A stretch of DNA of 64,000 nt. Source: Pseudogracilibacillus auburnensis. Its GTDB lineage: Bacteria > Bacillota > Bacilli > Bacillales > Amphibacillaceae. The stretch covers positions 1 through 64,000 of the forward strand of contig NZ_QJJQ01000007.1 in assembly GCF_003201975.1 (NCBI RefSeq), given 5' to 3'. Below, piece after piece: positions 37,809-47,599 of the stretch. The position numbers and the translations under genes were made by a program. The notes below the pieces were generated by a model. It made no database searches. It was not told the origin of the DNA and was given only the letters and a program-made list of their open reading frames with translations. Numbering within the stretch: position 1 is the first letter of the stretch; each line of letters starts with the position of its first letter.

Positions 37809-38256
37809 GATTAAACTCCTTAAGTATAGTCTCTTGCTTTTCAAACATTATTTTCTCCTTTTCTTTATTATCGTGTGTATGCCCTAGTAAATGGAGAAAA
37901 CCATGGATCGCCAAGAAAATTAACTCTCGATCAAAGGAATGATTGTATCGCATTGATTGCTCTTGTACTTTATCAATCGAAATGATGATATCCCCTAATA
38001 ATAGCGGCATGGAATGATCATCGCCTAATTCCATAAAAGGGCTATCCATTTGAAAAGATAAAACATCTGTCGGTTCATTTTTATTCCGATACTGGTCATT
38101 TATTTCTTTTATTTCCTCGTTTGTCACGATGCTAATGGACAATTCCATCTCTCTTACTATCTTTTCTTTTTCTGCTGCAAATAATAGTACACTTTCAAGT
38201 AACTCTTTTTGAGGCTCTGTTAGTTGCTCTGTTTTGTCAAAAAGGTCAATATGCAT
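37798..38256 (-). CDS. ybeY: Endoribonuclease YbeY (16S rRNA maturation)
   Basis: A 152-residue metalloenzyme acting in rRNA 3'-end maturation and ribosome quality control. The zinc motif HGFLHLLGHTH (HxxxHxxxxxH) is near residues 117-127 and the upstream RNKNEPTDVLSF is diagnostic. Its ATG shares the A of the pgpH TAA stop, so translation is coupled. Confidence 0.96.
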   Translation of the reverse strand: MHIDLFDKTEQLTEPQKELLESVLLFAAEKEKIVREMELSISIVTNEEIKEINDQYRNKNEPTDVLSFQMDSPFMELGDDHSMPLLLGDIIISIDKVQEQSMRYNHSFDRELIFLAIHGFLHLLGHTHDNKEKEKIMFEKQETILKEFNLER

Positions 38257-40397
38257 TAATTTGCCTCCTTAGCAGGGTATTGAATGCGTGAATGAAATAT
38301 TCCTTTTAATGATTCACAGACTGTTTCACGAATCGTATGAATTTCTTCTAAAGTTAGCGGTGTTTCATCCAATTGTCCATCCATTAATTTACTATTTACA
38401 ATGGAAGCAACAATTTCTTCAATTTTTTCAGAAGAAGGCTCTGTTAACGATCTTACTGCAGCTTCGGACGCATCACAAATAGAGATAATTCCTGCTTCCT
38501 TCGTTTGTGGTTTTGGCCCTGGATAACGAAACTCTGCTTCGTTTACATCTTTATTCTTGTTTTTTTCGAGCCTGTAGAAATATTGGACAAGTGAAGTTCC
38601 ATGGTGTTGTTCGGCAATATCGATTATTTCATTTGGTAAATGGTGCTGTTTCAACATTTTGACACCTTCAGTTACATGGCTAATAATAATTTCCGCACTC
38701 TTTTTTGGTTCAATAAAATCATGTGGATTTCTAATCGCCACTTGATTCTCAATGAAATAATGTGGCTTGATTGTTTTTCCAATATCATGATAATAGGAAC
38801 CAACTCTAGCGAGTAATCCATTAGCACCAATTGCTTCACAAGCCGATTCACTTAAGTTTGCTACCATAACTGAATGGTGATACGTCCCAGGTGCCTCTGT
38901 TAAAATCTTTCTAATTAATGGCTGGTTTGGATTCGCTAAAGCAAGTAATTTACTATCAGATAAAATACCAAGCCCTGTTTCAAAAAATGGTAACAATCCA
39001 ATCGTTAAAACGGCCGATAATACTGCAGCCCCCACACCAAATGCTGAATGAATCATTAACTCTAGCAATTCATATTTTTCAAAAGATAGTAATATAAACA
39101 TCACAATAATCATAACATTAATTATAGCCATTCCAAAAGCTGTTTTTATTATTGTCACACGATCTTTTAAATCCGTTAAAAAGAAAATCCCTGCTAGTTG
39201 AAAAAATAAAAAGAAAATTCCGGCCTCCATATTTAAGGAACCTGGTATTTCACCATTAAATAAGATACTTCCTAATATTGCATAAACGACTGCAAATACA
39301 ATACTTAATCGTTCATAAATAAGTAATTTTAATAAAAGTACACCTGTAGCAACTGGAACGAGTAAATATAGTTGGTTTAATTGATCCGTAAATAAACTGA
39401 CTATTTTCATAAATGTTACGATAATAATACTAATAAAAATAATCGACAAAATTTTTCCTTGATCCAATTCATTCCGTTTGTGAAGTCGATTTAATTCGTA
39501 CCCGATCATACTGATAATAAGTAAAATAAAGATGCCTAAACCAACTGCTGGAAATACTTGTCTTTCTTTATTTAATAGCCCTGTTAATTTTAAATCTTCA
39601 TAAATCTCGTTAGTGATAATCTGCCCCTCTCGGACAATAATATCCCCACTCCGGATGACAACTGGCTCCACATTACTAGCCGCTTCATTTCGTGCTTCCA
39701 TCGTTTTTTCTACATCGAAGAACGAATTTTCAACGATAGCGAAATCGATTAAATTATTGAGAACTTCTTTTACTTCCGCATTTAATGTGGAATATTTAAT
39801 AATCGTGCTTACTTCTTCTTTTGCACTTTGAATATTTTCAATTCGAACGCCATCTTCTAACGTTTTTTCAACCGCTTTAATAAAAATATCTTTCCCGTGT
39901 TTTCTATCTTTATTTTCCAATCGGACTAATTGCATAAACACTAAATCGTCAATTTTATCAGTAATTTCGGATGATAAAATTTCCTGCAGTTGATAAACCT
40001 TTTCATCAATTGTCAAAGGCTCAACCGTCTTTTCTTCTTCGTCATCAACCTTTTCTTTCTTTTTTGTATTTGAAAGGGTGTTGACAGCATCAAAGATTTC
40101 TTCAATGTAATAAATTTGCTCCTCGGTAATCTCATCTACAATGGTATATCGATCTCCAACAGCTAACACCGTTTCACGCATCTTCCGGTCAGTTTCTACT
40201 TCGTTTTCGATCGTAATTGGTGATCTAATCGTCTCCTTTGCCCGGTTAAATCGTTCTATATCATATGTTTTTGAATGGACATTATTGATCGTTAATAAAT
40301 AGAAAAAAACACCCAATATAACGATAGGCAAAAAAACAGCTATCCATTTCGATTTACTATTAAAAAATGAAAAAAGTTTGTCAATCCATTTTTTCAA
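38256..40397 (-). CDS. pgpH: Cyclic-di-AMP phosphodiesterase PgpH (7TM-HD)
   Basis: A 713-residue protein: one N-terminal membrane helix (about 18-36), a large extracellular 7TMR-HDED domain (about 40-280), seven membrane helices and a cytosolic HD domain. HD-domain motifs are PGTYHHSVMVANL and YYHDIGKT, then HV and EQHHG. PgpH breaks down c-di-AMP. Start is TTG with GAGGTG upstream. It lies in the phoH-pgpH-ybeY-dgkA cluster, as usual. Confidence 0.95.
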   Translation of the reverse strand: MKKWIDKLFSFFNSKSKWIAVFLPIVILGVFFYLLTINNVHSKTYDIERFNRAKETIRSPITIENEVETDRKMRETVLAVGDRYTIVDEITEEQIYYIEEIFDAVNTLSNTKKKEKVDDEEEKTVEPLTIDEKVYQLQEILSSEITDKIDDLVFMQLVRLENKDRKHGKDIFIKAVEKTLEDGVRIENIQSAKEEVSTIIKYSTLNAEVKEVLNNLIDFAIVENSFFDVEKTMEARNEAASNVEPVVIRSGDIIVREGQIITNEIYEDLKLTGLLNKERQVFPAVGLGIFILLIISMIGYELNRLHKRNELDQGKILSIIFISIIIVTFMKIVSLFTDQLNQLYLLVPVATGVLLLKLLIYERLSIVFAVVYAILGSILFNGEIPGSLNMEAGIFFLFFQLAGIFFLTDLKDRVTIIKTAFGMAIINVMIIVMFILLSFEKYELLELMIHSAFGVGAAVLSAVLTIGLLPFFETGLGILSDSKLLALANPNQPLIRKILTEAPGTYHHSVMVANLSESACEAIGANGLLARVGSYYHDIGKTIKPHYFIENQVAIRNPHDFIEPKKSAEIIISHVTEGVKMLKQHHLPNEIIDIAEQHHGTSLVQYFYRLEKNKNKDVNEAEFRYPGPKPQTKEAGIISICDASEAAVRSLTEPSSEKIEEIVASIVNSKLMDGQLDETPLTLEEIHTIRETVCESLKGIFHSRIQYPAKEAN

Positions 40398-40446
40398 AGC
40401 TTATTCACCTCTGGCTACCTCAAATACAGTTTATAAAAAAACACCA

Positions 40447-41397
40447 TTAATTGTTTTCATATGCATGAATAATTTTTTGAACTAGTGGATGTCTCACAAC
40501 GTCCGATTCATCCAAATAAATAAACGCAATTTCATTTATATTCGTAAGTAAACGATTCGCTACTTGAAGACCAGATTCGACACCTTTTGGTAAATCAATT
40601 TGTGTAATATCGCCGGTAATAATCATTTTTGAACCGAATCCTAATCGTGTCAAAAACATCTTCATCTGTTCTGGAGTTGTATTTTGTGCCTCATCTAAAA
40701 TAACAAACGCATCGTCCAACGTTCTTCCACGCATATAAGCGAGTGGAGCGATTTCGATAATTTCTTTTTCAATTAATCGTGCCGCATGTTCTTTTCCTAA
40801 AACGTCATTTAACGCATCATATAATGGTCTTAAGTATGGGTCAACTTTTTCTTTTAAATCACCTGGTAAAAACCCAAGACTTTCTCCCGCTTCCACAGCT
40901 GGTCTCGTTAAAATAATCCGTTTTGCTTGTCCATTTTTTAGTGCATGAACAGCTTTTACTACAGCCAAATATGTTTTACCTGTTCCGGCTGGACCAATGC
41001 CAAAAACTAAATCATACCTCCCAATTGCCTGGACATACGATTTTTGCCCTAATGTTTTGACTCGAATAGGTTTGCCATGCGCATTTTTCGTTATCTCATC
41101 TTCAAACAAAGTTTCAAACTGATGAATCTTGCCTTCTTTTGCTAACTTTACCGCGTAAAGTACATCTCTCTCCGTTAAAATGAGACCTTTTTGAATGACA
41201 TGCAATAAACTGTTTAAGATTAATTGAACCAATTCAACCTGACTACCTGAAACTTGAATTTTCTCACCACGAGTAATAATCGAGACGTTTAATTGTTCTT
41301 CAATTCGTTTTAAAAAATTATCATTATTTCCAAATAGTTCTCTTGCTTCGTTTGAATCAGTTAATTGTAGATCGATTTGCTTCAAGTTATCTTCCAT
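40447..41397 (-). CDS. phoH: PhoH-like ATPase
   Basis: A 316-residue protein with an N-terminal KH-like region (about 1-90) and a RecA-like ATPase. Walker A GPAGTGKT is at about 135-142 and Walker B reads FVILDEAQN, followed by ITGDITQIDLP. Probably an RNA-associated ATPase or helicase linked to YbeY. AAAAGGAG lies before two consecutive ATGs, the second having better spacing. Confidence 0.94.
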   Translation of the reverse strand: MEDNLKQIDLQLTDSNEARELFGNNDNFLKRIEEQLNVSIITRGEKIQVSGSQVELVQLILNSLLHVIQKGLILTERDVLYAVKLAKEGKIHQFETLFEDEITKNAHGKPIRVKTLGQKSYVQAIGRYDLVFGIGPAGTGKTYLAVVKAVHALKNGQAKRIILTRPAVEAGESLGFLPGDLKEKVDPYLRPLYDALNDVLGKEHAARLIEKEIIEIAPLAYMRGRTLDDAFVILDEAQNTTPEQMKMFLTRLGFGSKMIITGDITQIDLPKGVESGLQVANRLLTNINEIAFIYLDESDVVRHPLVQKIIHAYENN

Positions 41398-41566
41398 CAT
41401 GTAACTCCTTTTTACAATGTCGTCCAATAAAATGTAAACGACCGAATGTGATTGTTAGCTCCATTTTTGTCCATAACGAAAGCTGTTTTGTCGCAAGCAC
41501 GATGAGCTAACGGTTTGCTTGGTCATATTTACGAGACTTTTTAAACATCAAATATAAATAAAAATT

Positions 41567-42775
41567 TTAATGAATCGGAGTGCCTTTGGCAATATTTTCC
41601 AATACACTAATATATAAGTTCAGTTTAACTTTACCATTCTCTTCGGTTTCATGCAAAACATAATATTTTTGAATTTCTGCATCTGTCCCCAATTTACGTT
41701 GAATATCTTCTTTTACATGGTCAATCGCAACTTGTTTCGCTTCTTCTTTTGACCTTGTATGTTGAAAAGATGATTTATTATAAATTGTCTGCTGAATAAA
41801 TTGAATGGGCAGTTCCCATTTCAAAAAATATAACGGTTTTTCTTCTTTTTCAACTAAAATGCGATCGAATGGAACCTTTTTAAATCCCCATACAGGTATT
41901 TGTACCGTACCAAATTTTAGGTCATATTTCTTCATTTTTTCGCCGGACAATTTTTCGTAATAACTATGTAGTGAGCTACTTACGGTTACTTCATACCAAG
42001 TATTTGCATATACATCTCCTTCTGCTCCTACTGCTTCTTGTGCTATTTCTTGTTCACTATTATCCCCATCTTGCTTTTGTTCGTTGATGACTCCTGATAC
42101 TAATAAATCACCTTTAGATACAAAATCATTTACTTCAACAACTGGCAATCCTTTTTTCACAAACATTTTTTCGATGACCCCACTTTTACTAGCCTTCAAA
42201 TGCTGTGCAGGTCCTTTTTCTTCTTCTTCAATGATTAATTTCTCCACGCCATCGACATGATACGTTGTCCCCTTTTTTTGAATACCAATATAAAGCAGCT
42301 CTGGTACAGCGTGTAAAACATCTTGTTGAATAATATCAAGTGATTCTAATGAATAAGCCCATGCTCCCTCATATAAACCATACGAAGTCAATTGTTTATT
42401 AATTTTCTTTTCTACATCGACCGATACACCAGTTATATTAACTTTCCAAACAATATTAGACAAAATGAAAATGATGAGACAACATAAAAGGATGGACGCA
42501 ATGATTTCTTTCCTTGTCCACATTTGAAGTAAATAATTGACATATCCTTTTCTATTCTTAAATTGTATTTCATAATCAAACTGATGTACGATTTCTTTTA
42601 CTCTTTTTACGTGAAGTAAATAGATTTTACCGACACAATGGTTAGTAGCAGTTTTTTTTATATCCCAAACAGGAATTTTCGCGTTTGCACAAGCTTGAAA
42701 AAAAAATTCAGGATTCTTTCCTTGTACATGTACAGTGACAAAACCGACTAATTTTTTACCTTGAACTCGTCTCAT
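41567..42775 (-). CDS. yqfD: Sporulation protein YqfD
   Basis: A 402-residue protein with one membrane segment (about 89-110) and a large C-terminal domain with GVIEKMFVKKGLPVVEVNDFVSKGDLLVSG. Members are expressed in the mother cell under sigma E and needed for normal sporulation. The ATG has AGGAGG upstream. The neighbour yqfC is 22 bp upstream. Confidence 0.92.
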   Translation of the reverse strand: MRRVQGKKLVGFVTVHVQGKNPEFFFQACANAKIPVWDIKKTATNHCVGKIYLLHVKRVKEIVHQFDYEIQFKNRKGYVNYLLQMWTRKEIIASILLCCLIIFILSNIVWKVNITGVSVDVEKKINKQLTSYGLYEGAWAYSLESLDIIQQDVLHAVPELLYIGIQKKGTTYHVDGVEKLIIEEEEKGPAQHLKASKSGVIEKMFVKKGLPVVEVNDFVSKGDLLVSGVINEQKQDGDNSEQEIAQEAVGAEGDVYANTWYEVTVSSSLHSYYEKLSGEKMKKYDLKFGTVQIPVWGFKKVPFDRILVEKEEKPLYFLKWELPIQFIQQTIYNKSSFQHTRSKEEAKQVAIDHVKEDIQRKLGTDAEIQKYYVLHETEENGKVKLNLYISVLENIAKGTPIH

Positions 42776-42797
42776 ATTTCCTCCTTATAACAGTATA

Positions 42798-43073
42798 CTA
42801 TTGGTGGAAAATTATTTTTTCAATGACACCTTCTAAAATAATTTCCCGAGCATACATCATTTTAATGGTTAACGTTTGCCCATTGATTTGAATGATTCCT
42901 TTTTCACATTGGAGCTTTATTTCATTTGTTGAAAACGAAATAAGTTTATAATGTTGTTCAATTGCTATTTGCTTATTACCAGTAATTGTTACAGTAGGAA
43001 GGTCTAAAAGTTCAGAAGGAAGTGTTAATTGATTATTTATCAGTGGTTTTATCATTCGTTTAATCGATCTCAC
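42798..43073 (-). CDS. yqfC: Sporulation protein YqfC
   Basis: A 91-residue protein with the family pattern LPSELLDLPTVTITGNKQ and INGQTLTIKMM..EIILEGVIEKI. The GTG start has AAGGGAG 9 nt upstream and gives the family length; the longer frame would add 15 residues of hydrophobic and cysteine-rich sequence. It forms a two-gene sporulation operon with yqfD. Confidence 0.88.
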   Translation of the reverse strand: MRSIKRMIKPLINNQLTLPSELLDLPTVTITGNKQIAIEQHYKLISFSTNEIKLQCEKGIIQINGQTLTIKMMYAREIILEGVIEKIIFHQ

Positions 43074-43140
43074 TACACATTTCTCCCTTCTACATATAAT
43101 TATGTAAAATACCAGCATATAAGAACTGATAAAACGAGAA

Positions 43141-43184
43141 AAAAACCATCTACTTACATCCTAGTGAGTGTGTAAGTAGATGGT
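43141..43184 (-). terminator. Terminator of the nfeD-floA-yqfB operon
   Basis: ACCATCTACTTAC and GTAAGTAGATGGT pair over 13 bp; on the minus strand eight T follow. It separates this operon from yqfC-yqfD. Confidence 0.94.
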
Positions 43185-43197
43185 TCTAATACATCAT

Positions 43198-43698
43198 TTA
43201 TCTTTGTTTTCTCTTCATCACAATATTTTGATATGGATTAAGTGCTCTCGGTGGTCCTAACACTTCGGCCATTATCACACTTTCAATCAATCCCTTTGAC
43301 GATAGCTTATCTTCAAGCTTTATGTTAACTTGTACAACCTCTTCTTGTTCTGGTTGTAACTTCCTCTCTTTAACGTCCCTTTTAGGCTCATCATACTGGG
43401 ATGACGATTCATATTGACGCTTTAAACGGTCATACTGCTCTTGCCTTTGTTCTTCCATAGACTTGGAAACACTTTCTTGTACTGTTTTGATCGTTTGTTT
43501 TACTCGCTTGACAGGTTGCTCTACCCGAGCTCTTCGTTGATCTGAACGATTGTTTTGATTTGCTGTCGGGTTTGCAGGTCGCTGTCTTTCCTGCTCTTCT
43601 TCTGTTTTCCTACCTCTATTTAAAAAATTAAGAAGTGCAGCAACGATAATAACGACGAAAACTATGTTGGAAGATATAAAGCCCCAGAAGCCTTCCAT
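43198..43698 (-). CDS. yqfB: YqfB-like membrane-anchored protein
   Basis: A 166-residue protein with one N-terminal membrane helix (about 10-26) and a long charged, Gln/Arg/Glu-rich region that should form coiled coil, ending in SVIMAEVLGPPRALNPY. Conserved downstream partner of floA; function unknown. GGAGGC lies upstream of the ATG. Confidence 0.85.
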   Translation of the reverse strand: MEGFWGFISSNIVFVVIIVAALLNFLNRGRKTEEEQERQRPANPTANQNNRSDQRRARVEQPVKRVKQTIKTVQESVSKSMEEQRQEQYDRLKRQYESSSQYDEPKRDVKERKLQPEQEEVVQVNIKLEDKLSSKGLIESVIMAEVLGPPRALNPYQNIVMKRKQR

Positions 43699-43735
43699 TT
43701 TTGGTGCCTCCTTACATCGTAAAGTCTAGATTATA

Positions 43736-44740
43736 TTATTTTTTATCTTCATCATGGTCATGATCTTTTTTCGACACTTTGCCAATCGTATCTCTCATAT
43801 CCGTATCTGCATTAATGTTTTTATAATTCATATAGTCCATCACACCCATATTACCTGAGCGTAATGCTTCTGCTAAAGCTTTCGGTACATCAGCTTCCGC
43901 TTCTACAACGCGAGCACGCATTTCTTCTACTTTTGCCGTCATTTCTTGTTCAAGAGCAACAGCCATCGCACGACGTTCTTCCGCTTTCGCTTGGGCAATA
44001 TTTTTATCTGCTTGTGCCTGGTCTGTTTGTAACATCGCACCAATATTTTTCCCAATGTCCACATCTGCAATATCAATGGATAAAATTTCAAACGCTGTAC
44101 CAGAGTCCAACCCTTTTGCTAAAACGGTATGGGAAATAGAGTCCGGGTTTTCAAGTACTTGTTTATGAGTTTTAGAGCTACCAATCGTACTTACAACCCC
44201 TTCACCAACACGAGCGATTACTGTTTCCTCTCCAGCTCCCCCAACTAAACGGTCGATATTTGCGCGCACCGTAATACGAGCTAGAGCCTTTACTTCAATC
44301 CCGTCCATTGCAATACCTGCAATAAATGGTGTTTCAATTACTTTCGGGTTAACACTCATCTGAACTGCTTCTAATACATTTCGTCCTGCTAAGTCAATAG
44401 CAGCTCCACGTTCAAATGATAAATTAATATTGGCACGGTGAGCCGCAATAAGCGCATTTACGACCCGATCAACATTACCACCGGCTAAATAGTGACTTTC
44501 TAGTTGGTTCGTATTAACATCTAAACCTGCCTTATATGCTTTAATAAGGGGATTAATGACACGGGATGGGATAACACGACGTAATCTCATTCCAACTAAT
44601 GTAAATAATCCAACCTTTACTCCTGCCGCAAGGGCACTAATCCATAATGCCACAGGTACAAATGTAAATAATACGACGAGCGCAATTAAAATGATTGCAA
44701 CAAGAATAATTGGTGCAATTTGACCAAATTCTAACCCCAT
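43736..44740 (-). CDS. floA: Flotillin-like protein FloA
   Basis: A 334-residue SPFH-family scaffold protein of membrane microdomains. An N-terminal hydrophobic region (about 8-55) anchors it; the SPFH domain follows and a coiled-coil region rich in Ala and Glu ([19 protein letters not shown], about 245-300) completes it. GGAGG lies upstream of the ATG; the nfeD gene ends 12 bp before it. Confidence 0.96.
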   Translation of the reverse strand: MGLEFGQIAPIILVAIILIALVVLFTFVPVALWISALAAGVKVGLFTLVGMRLRRVIPSRVINPLIKAYKAGLDVNTNQLESHYLAGGNVDRVVNALIAAHRANINLSFERGAAIDLAGRNVLEAVQMSVNPKVIETPFIAGIAMDGIEVKALARITVRANIDRLVGGAGEETVIARVGEGVVSTIGSSKTHKQVLENPDSISHTVLAKGLDSGTAFEILSIDIADVDIGKNIGAMLQTDQAQADKNIAQAKAEERRAMAVALEQEMTAKVEEMRARVVEAEADVPKALAEALRSGNMGVMDYMNYKNINADTDMRDTIGKVSKKDHDHDEDKK

Positions 44741-44752
44741 TCTATCTTCCTC

Positions 44753-46090
44753 CTAATGATCTTTTATTTCTCTTACTACAATTTTAATTCCTTCTACTTG
44801 AATCACGGTAAGTTGCTTATCTTTTTCAATAAAACTACCGTCAGAAACAACATCAAGTCTTTCATTAGCGATGATTGCGGTTCCTGCTGGTCTAAGTGGT
44901 GTCACACTTATTCCCTCTTTTCCAATTAATTCTTTACGTTCTTGTGATGATATATACCCTAATTCAGTCGTTGTACGGTCTCTTAAAATGAGTTTTTTAA
45001 AGATCCCTCTTTCAGCTCCGATCCACTTATATAAGATGACGGCAGCCACAACGGCGACGATAAACGCAATCGAAATACTTAAGGACATATGCCCGATATC
45101 ATATCCTGACATAAATAATGATGCAAGGATGGCTCCTACACCAAGTAATCCAATAATTCCACCAGCAACGAAAAATTCCACGATAATTAAAATGATACCT
45201 AAAACAAGCAATACGATCGCTTCCATTCCAGCAAGGCCAGCAATAACATGACCATAAAAGAACAAGAAAAGAGCAATTAATCCCATCGTTCCTGCCACCC
45301 CAAATCCGGGTGAATAGAGTTCAACAATCAACCCTAAACTTGCAACAGATAATAAGATCGGAATAACGAATGGACTAGTAACAAATCTGGCAACTTCTTC
45401 GGCAAAAGAAGTTTCCGTTTCAACAATCGTAGCATTCGTTAAATTTAATTCATACAATAACTCTACCCGATTTTGAACGATCCCTTCAGCATATCCTACT
45501 TCCACTGCATCTGTTGGTGTTAAAGTAAGAAACTTTCCTTCTGGTGCCCCAAGTTCAGGTAAATCAATACTTGGATCGGCCATTGCAATTGCATATTGGG
45601 GATCTCGTCCTTTTGATTCTGCGGCACTTTTCATTGCTGCGATCCAGGCTGATTGTGCTTTTTCATCAGCAGCATTTCCATCGCCTGTAATGACACCACT
45701 GGCTCCCATCGTTGCATTTGGCTTCATATAAATTGTATCTGAATTTAAGGCAATATAAGAACCTGCCGATAATGCTTCATTGACTATAAAAGCTGATGTT
45801 GGAATCTCAAGCCCTTGAAGTAATTTACCAATTTGTCCAGCTGAATCGACTCGTCCACCTGGTGTATCGATTTCAAAAATAATATGATTCGCCCCGGCTT
45901 CGATTGCTTCATTTGTCGAACGGACTAGAAATGCCTCAAGCCCTCTTTCTACTTCATTTTCAATCGGGATGATATATACAAGTTTATTTTCTCCCTCTTT
46001 TTCAGCATTCATCGATGAAGGTGTACATATAAAAGAAACGAATAAAATTGTGGAAAAAAAAGAAATGAGTAATTTTACACGGTTGGACAA
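44753..46090 (-). CDS. yqeZ: NfeD family protein YqeZ (membrane serine protease type)
   Basis: A 445-residue protein with a signal-like N-terminus, a ClpP-fold protease domain (about 35-225), four or five membrane helices (about 235-350) and a C-terminal OB fold (GKEGISVTPLRPAG). Likely catalytic Ser is in SAGSYIALNSD, with GASGVITGDG next. NfeD proteins pair with SPFH proteins such as FloA, which follows directly. Start is TTG with GGTGGTG upstream. Confidence 0.93.
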   Translation of the reverse strand: MSNRVKLLISFFSTILFVSFICTPSSMNAEKEGENKLVYIIPIENEVERGLEAFLVRSTNEAIEAGANHIIFEIDTPGGRVDSAGQIGKLLQGLEIPTSAFIVNEALSAGSYIALNSDTIYMKPNATMGASGVITGDGNAADEKAQSAWIAAMKSAAESKGRDPQYAIAMADPSIDLPELGAPEGKFLTLTPTDAVEVGYAEGIVQNRVELLYELNLTNATIVETETSFAEEVARFVTSPFVIPILLSVASLGLIVELYSPGFGVAGTMGLIALFLFFYGHVIAGLAGMEAIVLLVLGIILIIVEFFVAGGIIGLLGVGAILASLFMSGYDIGHMSLSISIAFIVAVVAAVILYKWIGAERGIFKKLILRDRTTTELGYISSQERKELIGKEGISVTPLRPAGTAIIANERLDVVSDGSFIEKDKQLTVIQVEGIKIVVREIKDH

Positions 46091-46436
46091 AATAATTCAC
46101 CACCCTTTTGTCCATTGTTTGGTGTTACTTTAATACTTTTAGGCAATATAATCGTACCATATATTAATTTCATATTCATTCATTAAGTATGTAGTTGTTT
46201 CATTTTTTTATCCTTATGCAAAAAAATATAATCAGATTATCGTGTAGAAAGGATATGAAGATTAATTAAAAGCCTACTTAGCAAATAAGTATGTGCGACT
46301 TCTATGTGAGAGCGGGATAAGGAATGCAGATATGCCCAAATTGGGTGCAAATCAGCTATGAATAAGGTTTATGGTGCTGAAGAAGGTACTTTTTACCCTT
46401 CTTTACACACACTATTTTCCAGACATTCTAAAATAT
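46091..46436. other. Gap upstream of yqeZ, downstream of yqeY
   Basis: No gene is supported. The stretch holds the yqeZ promoter region on the minus strand and a short inverted repeat AGAAGG-TACTTTTTAC-CCTTCT. Open frames here are short and lack ribosome sites. Confidence 0.45.
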
Positions 46437-46479
46437 AAAAAGATCCTACCATTTTATTCGTTTGGATTAGGATCTTTTT
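46437..46479 (-). terminator. Terminator of rpsU-yqeY
   Basis: AAAAGATCCTA and TAGGATCTTTTT pair around a 20-nt loop that can pair partly; T-run on both strands. Confidence 0.8.
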
Positions 46480-46500
46480 ACGATGATCATCGAGATAAAT

Positions 46501-46950
46501 TTATTCATTTAAAAGTTTTTGAACAAGCTTTTGAACAGAAGAACCATCCGCTTTCCCTTTTACTTTCGGCATTACTTTACCCATTACTTTACCAAACTCT
46601 TTTTTAGAAGTAGCATTTACCTCAAGGATCGTATCTTTAACGATTTGTTCTAGCTCTTCTTCTGAAAGCTGTTCCGGCATATAGTCCTGTAATATTTTAA
46701 TCTCTGTTTCTATCTTCATAACTAAATCGTCACGACCCGCCGCTTTAAATTCATTTAACGAGTCATTCCGTTGCTTTAATTCCCTAGATAGTATGGTTAA
46801 CTCATCTTCTTCAGATAAGTCACTAACTCCGAGTTTAATTGCTTCATTTTGTAAAGAGGCTTTGACCATACGAATAACATTAAGTCGCTCTTTATCTTTA
46901 TCTCGCATAGCTTGTTTCATATTTTCGTTTAATCGTTGTGAGAGTGACAT
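46501..46950 (-). CDS. yqeY: YqeY (GatB/YqeY domain protein)
   Basis: A 149-residue protein with the tRNA-binding-like GatB/YqeY helical domain. Typical stretches are [18 protein letters not shown] and [15 protein letters not shown], ending [14 protein letters not shown]. The role is unproven. The ATG has AAGGTG 7 nt upstream. It follows rpsU by 14 bp in the same transcript. Confidence 0.95.
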   Translation of the reverse strand: MSLSQRLNENMKQAMRDKDKERLNVIRMVKASLQNEAIKLGVSDLSEEDELTILSRELKQRNDSLNEFKAAGRDDLVMKIETEIKILQDYMPEQLSEEELEQIVKDTILEVNATSKKEFGKVMGKVMPKVKGKADGSSVQKLVQKLLNE

Positions 46951-46964
46951 TATGTGCACCTTCT

Positions 46965-47141
46965 TTAAAATTTACGTTTTCTAGCGGCTTCAGATTTCTT
47001 TTTGCGACGTACGCTAGGCTTTTCATAGTATTCACGTTTTCGATATTCTGATAGTGTACCACTTTTGGATACGCTTCGTTTGAAACGACGAAGTGCATCT
47101 TCTAAAGACTCATTTTTACGAATTCGAGTTGTATTCGTCAT
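46965..47141 (-). CDS. rpsU: Ribosomal protein S21
   Basis: A 58-residue basic protein with [19 protein letters not shown] and the KRKF end, clear S21. GGAGGGAGG lies upstream of the ATG. S21 helps start-site recognition on the 30S subunit. Confidence 0.97.
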   Translation of the reverse strand: MTNTTRIRKNESLEDALRRFKRSVSKSGTLSEYRKREYYEKPSVRRKKKSEAARKRKF

Positions 47142-47210
47142 ACTAATTTCCCTCCCTCCGGAGTATAAAACAATAATGGATAGACATACTTTTTAAACAT
47201 GCCTGTTACA

Positions 47211-47239
47211 ATTATATTATAACGATACATATGGGTCAA
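47211..47239 (-). promoter_or_regulatory. Promoter of rpsU-yqeY
   Basis: Minus-strand TTGACC and TATAAT separated by 17 bp, 70 nt before the rpsU start. Confidence 0.75.
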
Positions 47240-47417
47240 CAACTATTATTACGACACGGTAAAAAACATTTATATATTCTGTGTCAATTTCATCATTCCA
47301 TTATGCAAAGATCCATCTGAACAAGATAAATATTGCTTTTCGATCCAGGCGAACGATTTCTTCAGAGTAGATTGAGCCCGGACGTATAGGGTCTACTGTT
47401 GTCGTCACAAAATATAT

Positions 47418-47497
47418 GGTGGGACGAACGGAGGTAGACCTTGGACGTAACGTAATTAGTCTACATTCTCCCTTGTCCTTCCGTAAGAGTTTGTCTC
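47418..47497 (+). repeat. Dispersed repeat R1, copy 5
   Basis: The core reads GGACGTAACGTAATTAG. The arms GGAGGTAGAC and GTCTACATTCTCC are complementary apart from a small bulge although their sequence differs from other copies. The remaining mtaB-rpsU gap (47240-47599) has no gene. Confidence 0.5.
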
Positions 47498-47599
47498 CTT
47501 TAGCTACAAGCAACTTAATTAGTCTCTTTGTTCACGGTCAATTATCATTCAGGTAAATCCCCCATTATGCTATATAGGAAATTGACTCATTCAATTGAT

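Noticed and set aside
43864-44139. Plus-strand Leu/Gln-rich frame over floA
   Set aside because: It is the antisense of the Ala/Glu-rich coiled coil of FloA.
46371-46607. Plus-strand frame of 78 codons
   Set aside because: It overlaps the yqeY terminator and is antisense to the 3' end of yqeY.
47301-47513. Minus-strand frame of 70 codons upstream of mtaB's downstream neighbour
   Set aside because: It is read through an R1 copy, and other R1 copies do not preserve the frame.
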